This document shows positions 23,472-36,800 of a stretch of DNA of 64,000 nt, in pieces. The DNA lies in NCBI GenBank assembly GCA_015179025.1, contig WHUX01000227.1:17326-81325 (forward strand), written 5' to 3'. The DNA is from Terfezia claveryi. Taxonomy: Eukaryota; Ascomycota; Pezizomycetes; Pezizales; Pezizaceae. The notes below the pieces were generated by a model. The model searched no databases. It saw only the letters and a list, made by a program, of their open reading frames with translations, and was not told where the DNA came from. The first letter of the stretch is position 1, and each line of letters begins with the position of its first letter. The position numbers and the translations under genes are program-made.

Positions 23472-24010
23472 TATGTGAGAAACTCATGCTTTTGAGGCTT
23501 ATTAGTATATATGCGGAAAACTCATACTTTTGAGGCTTATTTGTATATATATGGAAAACTTGTACTATTCAAGACTTCTAGATATATATGCGAGAAACTC
23601 ATACTTTTGAAACTTATATATATATATGTGAAAAACTCATACTTTTCGAGGCTTCTAGATATATATATAAGAAACTCATGCTTTTTAAAGCTTCTAGATA
23701 TATTTGTAAAAAACTTATACTTTAAGACTCATATATATATAAATTACAAAAGCATGAGTTTCTTATATATATATATATATATATCTCCAAAGCACAAGTT
23801 TTCTGCATATATACTAATAAGCCTCAAAAGTACGAGTTTTTTATATATATAGATATATATCTCCAAAGCATGAGTTTTCTGCATATATACTAATAAGCCT
23901 CAAAAGTATGAGTTTCTTGCATATATATATATATAAGTATCAAAGCATGAGTTTTTCATATATATATCTAGAAGCCTTGAAAAGCATGAGTTTTTTATAT
24001 AAACAAGTCC
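23472..24010. repeat. AAACTCATG array with an internal inversion
   Basis: About eight forward units of ~45 bp (GAAACTCATGCTTTTGAGGCTTCTAGATATATATG) from 23475 to about 23740, then about five units in reverse complement (CAAAGCATGAGTTTTTCATATATA) to about 24000, so the array is an imperfect palindrome centred near 23745. One forward unit also flanks the far end of the hAT element at 12249-12285. The array therefore was the insertion target. Confidence 0.7.
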
Positions 24011-24339
24011 ATATTTACAAGCCTACTATAAGAGTTCCTCTTCTATACCTATTACTTACTTCGATAATCTCACAGTTAGTGGGCAATATGACCTGAAACA
24101 TGTATATGCTAATCTGTCATACTGTATATACTAATCTACCTTCCTACCAATTATCCATATTTGTCAGCCATGTTAACCGATATATATTTCCAGGCATGGG
24201 TAAACAAATATAATATAAGAGCATATATACTTCCTCTTTGCACAGGTAACTCAACCTGCTAGTAGTTAGCAGACAGTTAAGCTGAGGTTAGGACTCCCAC
24301 AATGCACTCTTAAGATATCCCCTATCTATTTGCAGAGAC

Positions 24340-24804
24340 ATAGCTAGCTAGGTATGTAAACTTGCCAGAAAACTAGTGGACTCTATATGAATATATAGCT
24401 AATTGCTTTTAGGACTGTGCTAGTGCAGTTTCGATATATCCCCAATCTATATGCATAAATACAGGTTTAACTAAGTACATGAACTCACCAGAAAACCAGC
24501 GACTTTATATAAATATATATCTAATTGCTCTTAGGACTTTGCTAGTATAGTTCTAATATATCCATAATCTATATACATAGATATAGGTATAATTATGTAC
24601 ATGAACTTACCAAAAAACTAGCAGACTCTATATGAATGTATATCTAATTGCTCTTAGGACTCCCTCAGTATAAGATATAGCTAGGTACATGAACTCGCTA
24701 GAAAACTAGCAGACTCTATATGAATGTATAGCTAATTGTACTTAGGACTTCGGCAGTATAGTTCCAATATATCACCAATCTATATGTACAAATACAGGCA
24801 TAGC
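24340..24804. repeat. ~120-bp tandem repeat array
   Basis: Four imperfect units containing GACTCTATATGAATATATAGC, TAATTGCTCTTAGGACT and a conserved CCAATCTATATGCATAAATACAGG word. It ends at the terminal repeat of the second hAT copy. No coding potential. Confidence 0.6.
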
Positions 24805-26967
24805 TAGAGTGCTTTATGGAGTAGTTCAGATTGAATTTTCCCTTTACTTACTCCGAACTGAAACTGAACTGAACTATTCTCTACCTCACAATATCCAAAG
24901 TAGATTCTAACTACAAATAATCCAGAAAATACTGATTATGCAATTTCTTGACACACTATTATATCTTGTAATAATGCCTCCCTCCCTATAATATAGCTCC
25001 CTCCCCATGACATGAGTCTACTACCCATGACAACTAGCATACTTCCTATGATACATATAATACAAATTGGCCTCTACCTTCTATTCCCTATATTATCTAC
25101 TATATAATTTAATGATCATAATTATTCATATATCATCTTCCTAATCACATCACCAGTCTATGTAGCCTTTCTCTCTATAACATAGCCACTCTCCCTGTAA
25201 TACTACTCTACTACCTATAACAACTAGTGTATTCTCTATAGTATAGGTTATATAACCCTACCTTCACCTTCTACTCCCCGTATTTGTACTGTGCAATTTA
25301 ATTAGCAAAATTATTTCTATTTTATTAACTTAACTACATTACTAGCTTAGATGTTCCTACTTCTCAATCTATCTATACCCTATAATTCTTCCTTATTCTC
25401 TTCCGGAGTCAACTTATGAGTGGTATAGTAATGAGGGGTATGTCTTAAGTTCTTGCTCTCTTCTTTCTAAGTCAGATGGATGTTACTAGTTCCTCTCCCC
25501 CTTGCTTCCTCAGCAATACATGCTGAGCCCAAATATTTAGTGTCATACTTCTTTGTCTAAATGGGCTGTATTCTAGATTCTTTCTCCCATCCTTCTTACC
25601 TATTTTAGAGCCACTACCTTCTTTACTCTTATTAGATAGAAAGTTGTTGCTATTGCTATTATTATCCAGTAAAGGTACTATTTTCTGCAAAAACTCTGCA
25701 TCTAACCCTAAAGCTTGTACTGTACTAATGATATTTTCTATATCACCTTTTATCTTAAGTTGACAAGGTTCAGTATTATATTCCACCTCTTCTAAATTCA
25801 TATTTTGCCTCTTATCTCATGATTTGGAGATTAGCAGATCTTGGATTATTTGTCCCCCTAGTTGATTCCTCCTATATAGTATTATATCTTGCCCCAAACT
25901 AAATAGTCTTTCTACTGATACAGAGCTTACTAGGATGTTTAGGATATCATGTGCCATTTATACAAGAGTGGAAAATTCTACTTGGTTAGATTTCTACCAA
26001 CTTAATGGGTCCCCTTAGTATAATATAACAATCACTGAATTGAGGTACCTATATACTTTAGTCACTTCCTAATCATTTTTTGAACTCCAAGCCTATAATC
26101 TCTGCATGATGTAAGATTGCTCGCTAATATTAGTATCTTGTACCTATTGATCCTTAGTTTTTAGAAAATACTAGTTGTAGGAGTTATATAAGTTCTCAAA
26201 TTGTATCTTAAATGTATAACTATATTATTAGCTACATTCTTCCTAGTAGACTGAATTTTGTATAAAAATCAATATGTTATAGGAGTATATATTTGTTATA
26301 GGTTCATGGGGCTATTATGGAATATAGTATTATCAGTAGCATCCCATTTTGTTAAGGCAATATCACCAAATTGATCTAGGTGAAATTGAAGCATACTTAT
26401 AGAAATCTCTATGCAAGACTGTACTCATAATTCCAACCTCCATTGTAGGATCATAGATTTGAACACTACCTCAAGAGTCGTATATTGTCAATTTTTTAGA
26501 GGGGTTTAAGATTGTTGCAATATTGCAAATAAACCCATACTAGCTAGTATCCTTATAATATTTCTACAGTAGCTTTTGACTAGATTTTATTGCATCTAGT
26601 AATCCAGGCACCCAAGGACTGTTAAGCTTTTGAACCTTCTAGCAATGGCAAGTAATATATTCAAATATGTTATTATAAATAAAATAGGTATTCTAAATTA
26701 TAGCCTTCTACTACTTGAAATATCATTCATGTAATCTGCGAATGCCTTCAGAAAGATAATAGCCTGATCTACTTATCACCATTCATCTTTTTTAAGTTAA
26801 AAGGCTGTAAATTTAATATTTTAACTAATTTAGCAGTCAATTATATCTCTCAGTTATCGTTCCTGTACTAATATATCAAAATTGAATTTCAATATATTTT
26901 AATATCTTGGAGTAAACTAATAGGTTGAGTCTTGTTTCCTTCCTATAGTGCTTTGAATTATGACAGA
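24805..26967 (-). mobile_element. Second copy of the large hAT, inverted and truncated
   Basis: Minus-strand copy of the right part of the 12286-23463 element. The terminal repeat starts at 24805 (TAGAGTGCTTTATGGAG), then the 3' region, then the transposase C-terminal half. Alignment with the first copy runs until about 26967 and breaks exactly where the copia sequence begins. The remainder of this copy is not in the window. It points tail to tail with the first copy. Confidence 0.75.
25472..26960 (-). pseudogene. hAT transposase C-terminal half, copy 2 (degenerate)
   Basis: Core and hATC dimerisation domain matching the plus-strand copy at 21300-22757, with differing RIP-type stops. The terminal acidic tail (110 codons, 25801-25472) is open here too and reads slightly longer than in the first copy. 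One of the two TGA codons seen before the tail in copy 1 is CAA here, which supports the tail being the natural C-terminus of the transposase rather than a separate gene. Confidence 0.75.
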
Positions 26968-27184
26968 TGTGAATATTAAAAATAATAATATCCTTTTGAT
27001 ATAGTTAAGTAATTCCATATAATACATCATTCTCTCTTACAATTACTTCCACATCATTTTGATACCCAATATGGACACTTGATACCTGATTAAGGACTTC
27101 TGTATTATTTCTTTTATATGTGTTTACATGTCGTTCATATGTTCTTATTATCTCTACTTACTTTCCTAACTTAGTATCTATTAT

Positions 27185-27730
27185 TGTGACGACGGCTCTG
27201 GGGATAAGGCGACCAAGAGGTACGCTAGGGCAAGGGCAAGGCTAGGGTAACACACACGTAGGAACGCTACGTGTGTAACTTAGAGGAAAAGGCTAGGACG
27301 GGGGTAAGGGCGAGGGCGAGAGAGGCACATAGGAGTAGTAGGAGGCAGCAGGGCTGCAGAGATAAGGCAAGGCAAGGCAAGAATAGGAGGTTCATAGGGT
27401 AGGCAGCAGGGCTGCAGAGTCGAGGCAAGACAAGGAGGTGCACAAGGGAGATGCACTAACGTGGAGAGAAGCAAAGCCTTGTATTGGATATACAAGACGT
27501 TGGATGGGGATCCAACGACAGTACGAGGAACAGGCTCTATATATACATAACTCGGTCAGGGCAATAGGGGAAATAAGCTTCCCAAGATCCCTATCTCAGA
27601 AGCCAAGTAAGGTAACGATAACAATAACCCATCACCTGTGATCGCAGGTGATGACAAAGACAACAATAGCAATATCCTATCACCTGTGTCGTAGGTGATA
27701 GCGAGGACAACTAAGCATATGGTTGTGACA
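27185..27730 (-). repeat. 3' LTR of gypsy copy 2
   Basis: Starts TGTGACGACGG and ends GGTTGTGACA on the plus strand. It contains a 15-bp inverted word around CACCTG(TG/CG)ATCGCAGGTG at 27628-27650. Confidence 0.92.
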
Positions 27731-27739
27731 CTACCTCCC

Positions 27740-30700
27740 CCCTTTAGGCTGGAGCTCCAGCGACTAGGAGGTCTGGGCATGACAACCAGCAAAATCAGCA
27801 CAGAAAACAACAACAAGGGTAAAAACAACAACCCTAACTCCAAACTACAATAAAGACATAGAGTCATGACATCAGTCAACTGGGCAGAGCCTCCTCGAGT
27901 AACATTAGTGGAACAGGCTAATGAGGTCCTGTGCATTCTCCAAGTCCTCTGCAAGTTGCCAGGTAGCCTCCTCATCCCCTAACCACTTGACCTTATACTA
28001 AACTCATTTATAGCATTTCCTTGAATCTAGTACCTCCTCAATCTCCTACTCCTCTTCACCTGCGATCATCACTGGAGGAGGTGGAGGGTGCTTTTGCCCG
28101 GGAAGGGGATCGTTGGTGGCTGGCTCGATCTTCAAGACATGAATGACCGGATGGTACTTGATATCCTTGGGAAACCTCAGCCGATAAGTATGAGTGCCAA
28201 CAGCTGCTAACACCTCATAGGGGCCTAGGAACTTGTGATCCAGCTTGTGAGAGGGTCATTCTGTCCAGAAGTGTCGGCTAGAGAGCCATACCTTGTCTCC
28301 TGGTTAGTATTTGGGGGCCGGTAACCTAGACCTATTGGTATATTCTGCTTGCCTGACCTGAGCATAACCTAACTCAGCCTTCAGGGTAGAGTGGAGTTCA
28401 GCGATCTCAACTGCAAACTTCTTAGCTGGGAGGTAGGCTTTTTGTAGGGGCACCAGGGCATCCACAAACCGGGGGTGCCAACTGTAGTTAGCTAGGAAAA
28501 GTGAGGTTTTGGAGGATTCCGAGAACTAGTTTTTCGCGGCAAACTCGCAGGTGGCCAGCAAAGAAACCCAGTTATCCTGCTAGTAATTAATAAAGGCCCG
28601 CAGGTATTGCTCCATAATGGCGTTCATCCTCTCCGATTGGCTGTCCGTCTGGAGGTGATATGCTATGGACAAATACACTTTAACCCCCAGAAGCTAGCAG
28701 AATACTCTCCAAAAGTCTGAGGTGAACTGAGGGCCATGGTCGGACATAATAAATTCGGGAAGCCCATGGTACCAGAACACGTTGTTGAGTTAGAGGTTGG
28801 CCAGCTTCTGAGTAGAACAGGTATCCCGACAAGGTACAACATGCCTCATCTTTGTTAACCAGTCTACTACTATCAGAATAGCATTGAACCCCGAGTCTTC
28901 CGGCAATTCTATCACGAAATCCATGGTCAGGTGCAGCCAGGGCCGATCTGGAATCTCCAAAGGTTTCATAGTCCCGTACGGGGCATGGCGGACAGGCTTA
29001 GCATGCTTGCAAACATGGCAGTTCCATATGTACCGCTCTATGTCCTTCCGCTGGTCAATCCAGGTGTACTCCCTAGCCAGAAGCTCTAACGTTTTTGCCA
29101 CTTCAAGGTGACCTGCAACCAGGCTGTCATGATGCTCTTCTATTAGCCTCAGGCGTAACCTTCCTTCTAGTATATAGAGCTGATCATAGTGGTATAGAAA
29201 GCCCTCCTGGATGGTACCCTCAGCTAGGGAGATCTTGGAGTGGCGGCGCTAGCCAGAATCTACTGCGGTGATAATTTCCTTGGCCAGGAGGTCATCCTCG
29301 TATGCCTGTCTCACCAGTTGTCGGAAATTAGCTCTTGCCTCAGCCTCCGCATTAGCCTTAGCAAGGACATTGGCCACCAGATCAAGGTTTTCGGGCTTCA
29401 ATCCCACCTGATTTTGGTATTTTAGCCTTTCATCCTCCCTCTTAGAGAGATCTCCTGATCTCCGAGTTAATGCATCAGGCTTGCCACTAGCTTTTCCGGG
29501 TCGGTACTTGATCTTAAAGTTGAACCGAGAGAGGAATTCCGACCACCTAGTCTGCCGTCGGTTGAGCAGCTTGTTAGTTGTAAAATACTCAAGGTTTTTG
29601 TGATCAGATAATACCTCAATAATCCTCTTGGCTGAATCCAGATATAGCCTCCACTCCTCGAACACCCTTACAATGGCCATCAGCTCCTTATTGTAGATCT
29701 CGTTGTTGCACTCAGCTGGGGAGTGCTTTTTCAAGAAGTAGGCCACTGGGTGGAGGATGCCGTTAATATACTGAGAGAGGATTCTCACGGAGACATAATC
29801 GGAGGCATCAGTTTCGACAACACATTCCTGGTCAGGGTCGAAATATACCAGGATTGGTGCTGAGCAGAAGGCTTCCTTCAGGTTCTGGAAGGCCAACTGG
29901 GCTTCTAGATTCTACTGGAAGGCCTATTTCACTATCAGGTGTGAGCTAGCTTCTGCCTTTGTTTTCGTCAAGGCCATCAGGAATGCTGTAATCTTTGAGT
30001 ATTCCAGTATGAACTGGCAGTAAAAGTTGGCAAATCCTAGGAAGGCTTACACATCCTTCAAGTTGGCTGGGGTTTCCCACTCCTGGATTGCGGCAACTTT
30101 GGCAGGATCTATCCGGATGCCTTCCGTGGTAATAATCAACCCCAGATATTTGACTCCTGCACATGAAACTCGTATTTCTCGGGCTTGAGGTACAATCCAG
30201 CTTGCTTTAGCTTTTCCAATACCTGTCGGACATGAATATTGTATTCTGCTAGGATATCTGAATAGATCAAGATATTATAGAGGTAAGCAGTGCAGAATAC
30301 ATCCAAGAAGTCTTGTAGGGTATCGTTAATAAAGTGCTAGAAGGAGGCCGGAGTGTTGGTTAATCCAAAGGGCATGACATTGTACTCGAAGTGGCCATAA
30401 TGAGTTTGGAAGGCCATTTTCCACTCCTCCCCCTCGGCAATCTGTATCAGGTTGTATGCCTCTCTCAAATCCAGTTTGGTGAACCATTTGGCCTTAGAAA
30501 GCTTTACTAATGTCTCCTAGATCAGAGGCAGGAGATACCTGTTCTTGACCATTATCTTGTTTAGGCCACGATAATCCATGCACAACCGAAGAGAGGCATC
30601 CGATTTTTTCACAAACAGCACAGGAGCACCTGCTGGAGAAGAGCTATGGCAAATGAAGATCTTGTTGAGGTTTTCCTCTAAGTATTTCTTTAGGGCCTCC

Positions 30701-31580
30701 AGCTCCACCCGGGACATTCCATAGAGGGGCCCATAGGGGGGGGTTTTTCCTTCTACCAGTGGAATTGTGTGGTCATATGGTCAGTGGGGCACCAGCTTCT
30801 CCGCAGCTTTTTTCGAGAACAGATCAATAACCTCGTGATATTCATTTAGGACCATGGCCTTCCACTCCTCTTTAGGCCGTATCTTGTTAATTTCCAGATT
30901 CACCTCATATATGGACAGGGCATGAGCCTTCAGCTTGTGCCTTCTGGTGAGGTAAGCGAAAGCCCCTGCCCTGATAAAGCTAACATTCAGGGGTTTTTGG
31001 GGAACAGGGGGCACAGGAGAAATGGGGGAATTAGTATCGAGGTGTGCAGGCAGGTGCACCATCTGGGTTGGGTGGATTATTGGGTTGAGCAAGGCACACA
31101 ACCCAGTGACGGTGGCCTTTGGATTCCTGTAGTACTTTTTGCAATATTGGCTGTTGAACTGCAGGGTGTAGGAGCTGAAGCTGACCAATACATCATGTAT
31201 TCTAAGCTAAGGGATTTCATGGACAATTGGGTATTTGAGCTTTGTCATAAACATTGGGAGGGTTGCTTCGAAGTGATCCCCGACCAGGGCAGGCATACAC
31301 GCAATATTGGTGATATCGCCAGAGGAGATGGGCTGACTGTCAATGACATCCAGAACACAGGAGGTTTTGAGCTTTGATATGGGTATGAAGAATTTATGGA
31401 CCAAGGCCTGGTCAACAAATGCAATTCCTGAAGCTCTACAATTTATAAGGGCTAATATGGTGATTATTCTATCATTGATATTAAGGAAGATAGATACAAC
31501 AAAATGCTCGCTGAACAAGCGAGATTTGTCAACAACAGAAAAAGCAGAAGAAACAGAAAATGCAGATAAAGACAAACATA
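27740..31580 (-). pseudogene. gypsy copy 2 pol: protease to chromodomain integrase (degenerate)
   Basis: Order on the minus strand: protease 31575-31207 (ALINCRASGIAF, active-site Asp changed to Asn); RT from about 31000 ([15 protein letters not shown] near 30560, and YLYN where YLDD is expected near 30275, so inactive); RNase H 29896-29400, the longest open part (215 codons), with [10 protein letters not shown] and EYFTTNKLL; integrase 29101-28790, with a zinc-binding CHVCKH and MDFVIELPEDSGFN; a chromodomain at about 28070-27930 (EEVLDSRKC and YKVKWLGDEEATWQLAEDLE). Stops are mostly TAG. Confidence 0.9.
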
Positions 31581-31616
31581 GATGGCCTGGGGCAGGTGCC
31601 TTGCTAGTGTCAGTAA

Positions 31617-32738
31617 CTAGGTAAGGGATAGGGCTTTTCCCGACTCGTTAAGCTCCTCAATCCTAAGCACTGGGGTATCAAAGATAGCGTGGATGGTGAA
31701 GGAGTGATTCTTTCGAAGGGGGCAAGCTGCAATGAAGTAGTCAGCCTTCTCACAGGCTATGCATAGCCCATTATTCCGGCGGCGTTCCATCTCTTCTTGG
31801 GTCAGGCGGAGTCTGCCCGCGGATAAGTCCATAGAGGCCGGTTCACCCGCCATGAGAGAATGGTGGGCTGGCTTGTTCGGAGGGGTTACGGGGGCCTGTG
31901 GATGGGGGCGAGGTGCTGAAAAGGTCGATCATGGGGGTGCAGTTGTAGGGGAGGCCTTAAGGCTGTTTCTAAACCTGGCCATCTTTTGCTCCAATTGGCT
32001 GGTCTAATCAATGAATTCCTCAAGGGTGGGGACATCCGGGAAATTGATGTGTGCCTGTCTGAGTTCCACACTTAAGCCTTCCTAGAATTGGTCCAGTTTG
32101 ATCTTGTCGCTCCAGTCGACTTCTGCAGCCAGCCTAGAGAATTCAGCCACATAGGTGGCCAGGTCAGTATTTCTTTGTCAGAGGGCCCAGAGGGCTCAAG
32201 TGGCCATTCCTTCTAGATCCGGATCTCCGAACGCTCGGTCAAGGATCATGAATAGGGCGGAGATATCCACTAGTTTGATACCTGTTTCCAACACCTAGGG
32301 CTAGATTTGGTCTAGGGCCATCCTCTCCAGCAGGCCGTAAACGTACGCAAGTTTGTGCTGGGTGATTGGGAACTTAGCGGCGTCTCCATTGAGCTTAATA
32401 TGGATGGAGTTTTTCCAGGCCTTAAGGCGGGCCCGTTTGCCGTTATATTTGGGTGGGGTGGAAAGGTCTTAGGTTTTGGTGGGCGTAGTGGTCATAGGTG
32501 CCTGTGCAGTTGCAGCGGCAAAGGCACGGTTGAGATTGCACATGGTTACTCGGTCGGCTGCGAGGTCCTCTTGAAGGAGGAGGATTTCATCTTCGGCTTC
32601 TTTCAGCCTTTGCTGGGTGTCCTAGAGCTCCGCTCCTTGTTTTTCGCCAATCTTATAGGTGGCAGTAAAGATATCGATGGCCATTCGGCGGTATTCCAAC
32701 AGCTGGGATAGGTTGAGAGTATTGGGGTTTCCCGCCAT
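31617..32738 (-). pseudogene. gypsy copy 2 gag (degenerate)
   Basis: Starts at ATG 32738 (MAGNPNTLNLSQLLEY), 73 bp inside the 5' LTR border. The capsid region shows occasional TAG codons. The zinc knuckle at about 31770-31730 reads CIACEKADYFIAAC, in which the knuckle His is replaced by Tyr; copy 1 retains His. It ends at 31617, just before pol in another frame. Confidence 0.85.
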
Positions 32739-32810
32739 ACTTGGAACCTGTCAGTGGATAACAGGGTTGGTTCGGACATTGTACTGGTTGGTCAGAGCGA
32801 TCCAACATAG

Positions 32811-33356
32811 TATGACAACAGTTCTGGGGACAAGGCAACCAAGGGGTATGCTGGGGCAAGGGCAAGGTTAGGGTAACACACACGTAGGAATGCTACATGT
32901 GTGACTTAGGGGAAAAGGCTAGGACGGGGCTAAGGGTGAGGGCAAGAGAGGCATACAAGAGTAGTAGGAGGCAGCAGGGCTGCATTGACAAGATAAGGCA
33001 AGGCAAGGACAGGAGGTTCACGGGGTGGGCAGCAGGGCTGCAGAGTCGAGGCGAGACAAGGAGGTGCATAAGGGAGATGCACCAATGTAGAGAGAAGCAA
33101 AGCCCTGTATTGGATATACAAGACATTGGATGGGGATCCAACAACAGTACGAGGAACAGGCTCTATATATACATAACTCGGTCAGGGTAATGGAGGAAAT
33201 AAGCTTCTCAAGATCTCTATCTCGGAAGCCAAGCAAGGTAACAATAACAATAACCCATCACCGGCAATCACAGGTGATGACAAAGACAACAATGGCAATA
33301 TCCCATCACCTGCATCGCAGGTGATGGCGAGGACAACTGAGCACACAGTTGTGACA
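32811..33356 (-). repeat. 5' LTR of gypsy copy 2
   Basis: Starts TATGACAACAG (the TG is mutated to TA) and ends CAGTTGTGACA. Same length as the partner LTR. Confidence 0.92.
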
Positions 33357-33866
33357 ATTATCATTGCATAATGCTGCTTTACTACTTAAGGTTACTTCTT
33401 ACTTGTCTTAGTTGTTATGACTCAATGATCACCTCTTCTATAACTTTCTATTATATTCATTGACTTATATTCCTATTTTAGTCACACACCTCTATGTATT
33501 TCTTCATTTACAAATATACAATATATTATTCTTAGGTTATGGAACTTAAACTTTCTTACTAGATCTTTATGCTCAACTCGTAATATTATTTACAAGTTTC
33601 CTACTCCTGTATCTAGTTCTACATACTTCTCAATTAGACTCTATAGACTGTCTACTCTTGACATAGTTCTACTATCTACTCTCTCACACTTTTACTTACT
33701 CGCACTCTCTGCTTAATAGCACTACTATCTATAGCTACTTCCTCTATAATTACTACCACGATACCTTCACTCATAGTAACCTTTCAATAGATTATGAGCC
33801 TAGAATAGCTCAGGAAAACTCAATAACTTTCTCACATTCACCTTCCCTTTTATATATATCTATACA

Positions 33867-36800
33867 ATGGTATCTGGTTTAGGATCTGGTTCTGGCAGTA
33901 AAGGAAAGGCTATACCCTCTATCTTCTAACCACCAAAAGACTTCAAGCCTATTCCAGTTAAACTTGACAATATTGAGTCACTTACTAGTAAAGATAACTA
34001 TGAAGACTGGGCTGATACTATCAAGATGATTATAAGAGGCATAGGTTGTAAGAAACTTATTATTGAAGGACTTAAACCTGTGACAGATATGATACAAGAA
34101 GAGAATGAACTCTTCACAGCTATGGAAAATCAAGCTATCCTTATGCTAATACAGGTTATCAGCAAACCTATACTGAAGGTCGTCTCTAAGTTTGATTTAC
34201 CACATGAAATCTGGACTTATCTCAAAGACCAGTATTACTATGATACTCCATTCTCTTTCATACATCAACTATATACACTCTTTAGCTTAGCCTCTACCTA
34301 TACTTCTACTATCTCCTTCTCCGACTTTATTGAGTAAAATAATATTAAGTGGTCTTGACTTTACTCTCTCACTGGCTCTTCAGATGAATATTGCAAATCC
34401 CTCTACACTTTCCTTAATAAAGACGAAGCCAAAAGGGACATCCTTCTCTCCTTCCTCGTTGAATGTCACTTTAATATAGTTGACAATCTCTCAACTAAGT
34501 CTGACCTTACTTATGCTGATACAAAACTATGTCTACTTTCTGTTAGTTCCAAAATCGAAAAACAGAACACTACTCTCTCTCCCTCCTTCAAAAAGAAAGG
34601 CAAGCCTTAACAGCAGCAATCACAACAACAGAACAGCAGCTCCAATATAGAATGCACCTATTGCAAGAAGCATTAAGTTGGTAAATATATAGGTCATATA
34701 TAGCAGAAATGCTAGAAGTTGAAGAAGTCAAATGAGGATATGAAGAATGATAAAAATAAGGAAGATAAGAAGGAATAGGCTCTTATCGTTGGTAGCTCTT
34801 GTAGCTCTAAGGATGAGGCTCTCAGCATCTGTAATCTATCCTGAAAAACTATCTAGAAATTCGATATAGTATATAGTACTCATATAACCAACAACATAGG
34901 ACACTTCAAAAACTTTTCAAAGGATAGTGGAACTGTAGAAGGAGCTGGCAATAATCTCCTCGAAGCTAAAGAAAAAAAGACAGTCCTTCTTAACCATCTA
35001 CTCTCTAATGGCTCTACTTCCACTGTTCGTCTTGTTAATATTCAATATGTTCTTTCTCTTAGTCACTTACTATTTTCTTGGAATACTGTCCGATCTTGTC
35101 TTTCTACTTTCTCTACGGACTTTAGTTTTTATGTTACAAAGAAAAGTAATGATTCTGTATTATTTATGGTGGAATTTGTGGGAAGTTTCCTATTTATTAT
35201 TGAGTCAAATAAAAAGGCATTAGTTTCCTCCTTTCAAAAAACTATCAATTACTGGTATTAGTCATTCGGTTATTAAGCCATTACTGTCCTCAAGCATAAA
35301 GAACTCTACTCTGATGGTGATATTCTCCCAACACCTCCTGATAACTATTATTGCGAGCTATGCATACTTGCCAAATCTACTCACTCTGTCCCTAAGTCTA
35401 CAACATCTCGTACCTCCAATATTCTTAAACTCATTTACTTAGATCTTAGTAGTAAACTCCCCATACCCTCTTTTGGTGGAGCAAGCTACTTCATCATACT
35501 CATTGATGACTACTCTCATGCTTCTTAAGTCTACTTCCTCAAACAAAAATCTAACTCAACCAAATTAATCCAAGACTTTATTACTTTAGTTAAAAAGCAA
35601 ACATCACACCATGTTAAATAGTTTTGTACTAATAATAGTGGAGAGTATGTTAATAAAGATCTCAAACAGTTCTTTAAGTCAAAAGACATTGTATATAAAC
35701 TAATGCCCTCTTACTCTTATGAATCTAATAGTATAGCTGAATGCTTCAACCGTACAATATAAAACATGATAAGGGCTATGTTGATGAATATGGACAAAAG
35801 ATTCTAGGCTGAAGCATGTTCAATTTCGACCTATCTCCGAAATCGGTCACCTCATAGTACTGTCAAAGGGAAGACTCCCTACTAGGTCTTTTATGGCAAT
35901 AAACCTACCATCTCTCACCTTTAACTCTTTGGTAAGGAATATTATATACATATACTTGAGGAACGATGACCTACAGGCAGTAAACTCCTACTACAGGCTA
36001 AGAAAGGTATATTCATTAGTTATACTAATAGCACAGCAATCTACAAGGTCCATGTACCTTCTAGAAAGTATACTTATACAGTTCGAGTACAAGATATCAT
36101 TTTTGGACCAAGTACAACTCTAGAAGGGGTACCTCTACCTACATCTAACTCGTCTAATCCATCATGGTCACCAACTATGAATACTACTTTTTCTCCTACT
36201 TCTCTACTTGAAGTAATCCCATACACTGGCTCAGAATTCCCAAACAAATATTTCTGGCAACAATAGTGTATACAAAATCCAAAACAAGCAAAAGAATGGT
36301 ACTTTAAGGGATACTCACTCATTCATAAAGCATAGTTCCCTGGTATGACTCTTTTCCATCTAACTAAAACAATATTAGACACAATTACTTCTTCACTACC
36401 TATTCCTCCAATATCAACTGCAACATCATCTTCTCCTCTACTAGCTCCTAGACCTATATCCAAACCAACTCTATAAGTTCACTTACCTCCTCCACCTCAA
36501 AATAGAGATGAATATTCATTAGTTACTACTCTTCCTCAAGACCTTCAACAATCTTTACCTAATAACTCTAACGATAAAAACTTCACCTGAATCGTTAGTG
36601 GAAAAATAGTTAGACCAACAACTATTACCAAGGCAGGTCGAGCTATTTTTCAACCAATTAAATTCGGAACTGCACAAGCTCCCATTGTCCCTATATTTGG
36701 TATAAAGATACAGTTTGATGGTTATTCTAGATTAATTGAAGACCCACCTGAAGTCTTTGATAAGGATAATAAAGAAGATATAGTATTGATCACTTTAGTC

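Larger units (their letters stand above)
27185..33356 (-). mobile_element. Complete Ty3/gypsy chromovirus copy 2 (6.17 kb)
   Basis: Both LTRs are 546 bp (27185-27730 and 32811-33356), flanked by an identical 5-bp duplication ATTAT (27180-27184 and 33357-33361). Gag-pol reads on the minus strand, with a polypurine tract AAAGGGGGGAGG next to the 3' LTR at about 27733-27746. The two LTRs have diverged: in the first 46 aligned bases there are nine differences, all transitions, as expected for RIP rather than simple ageing. It is inserted in the copia leader. Confidence 0.93.
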
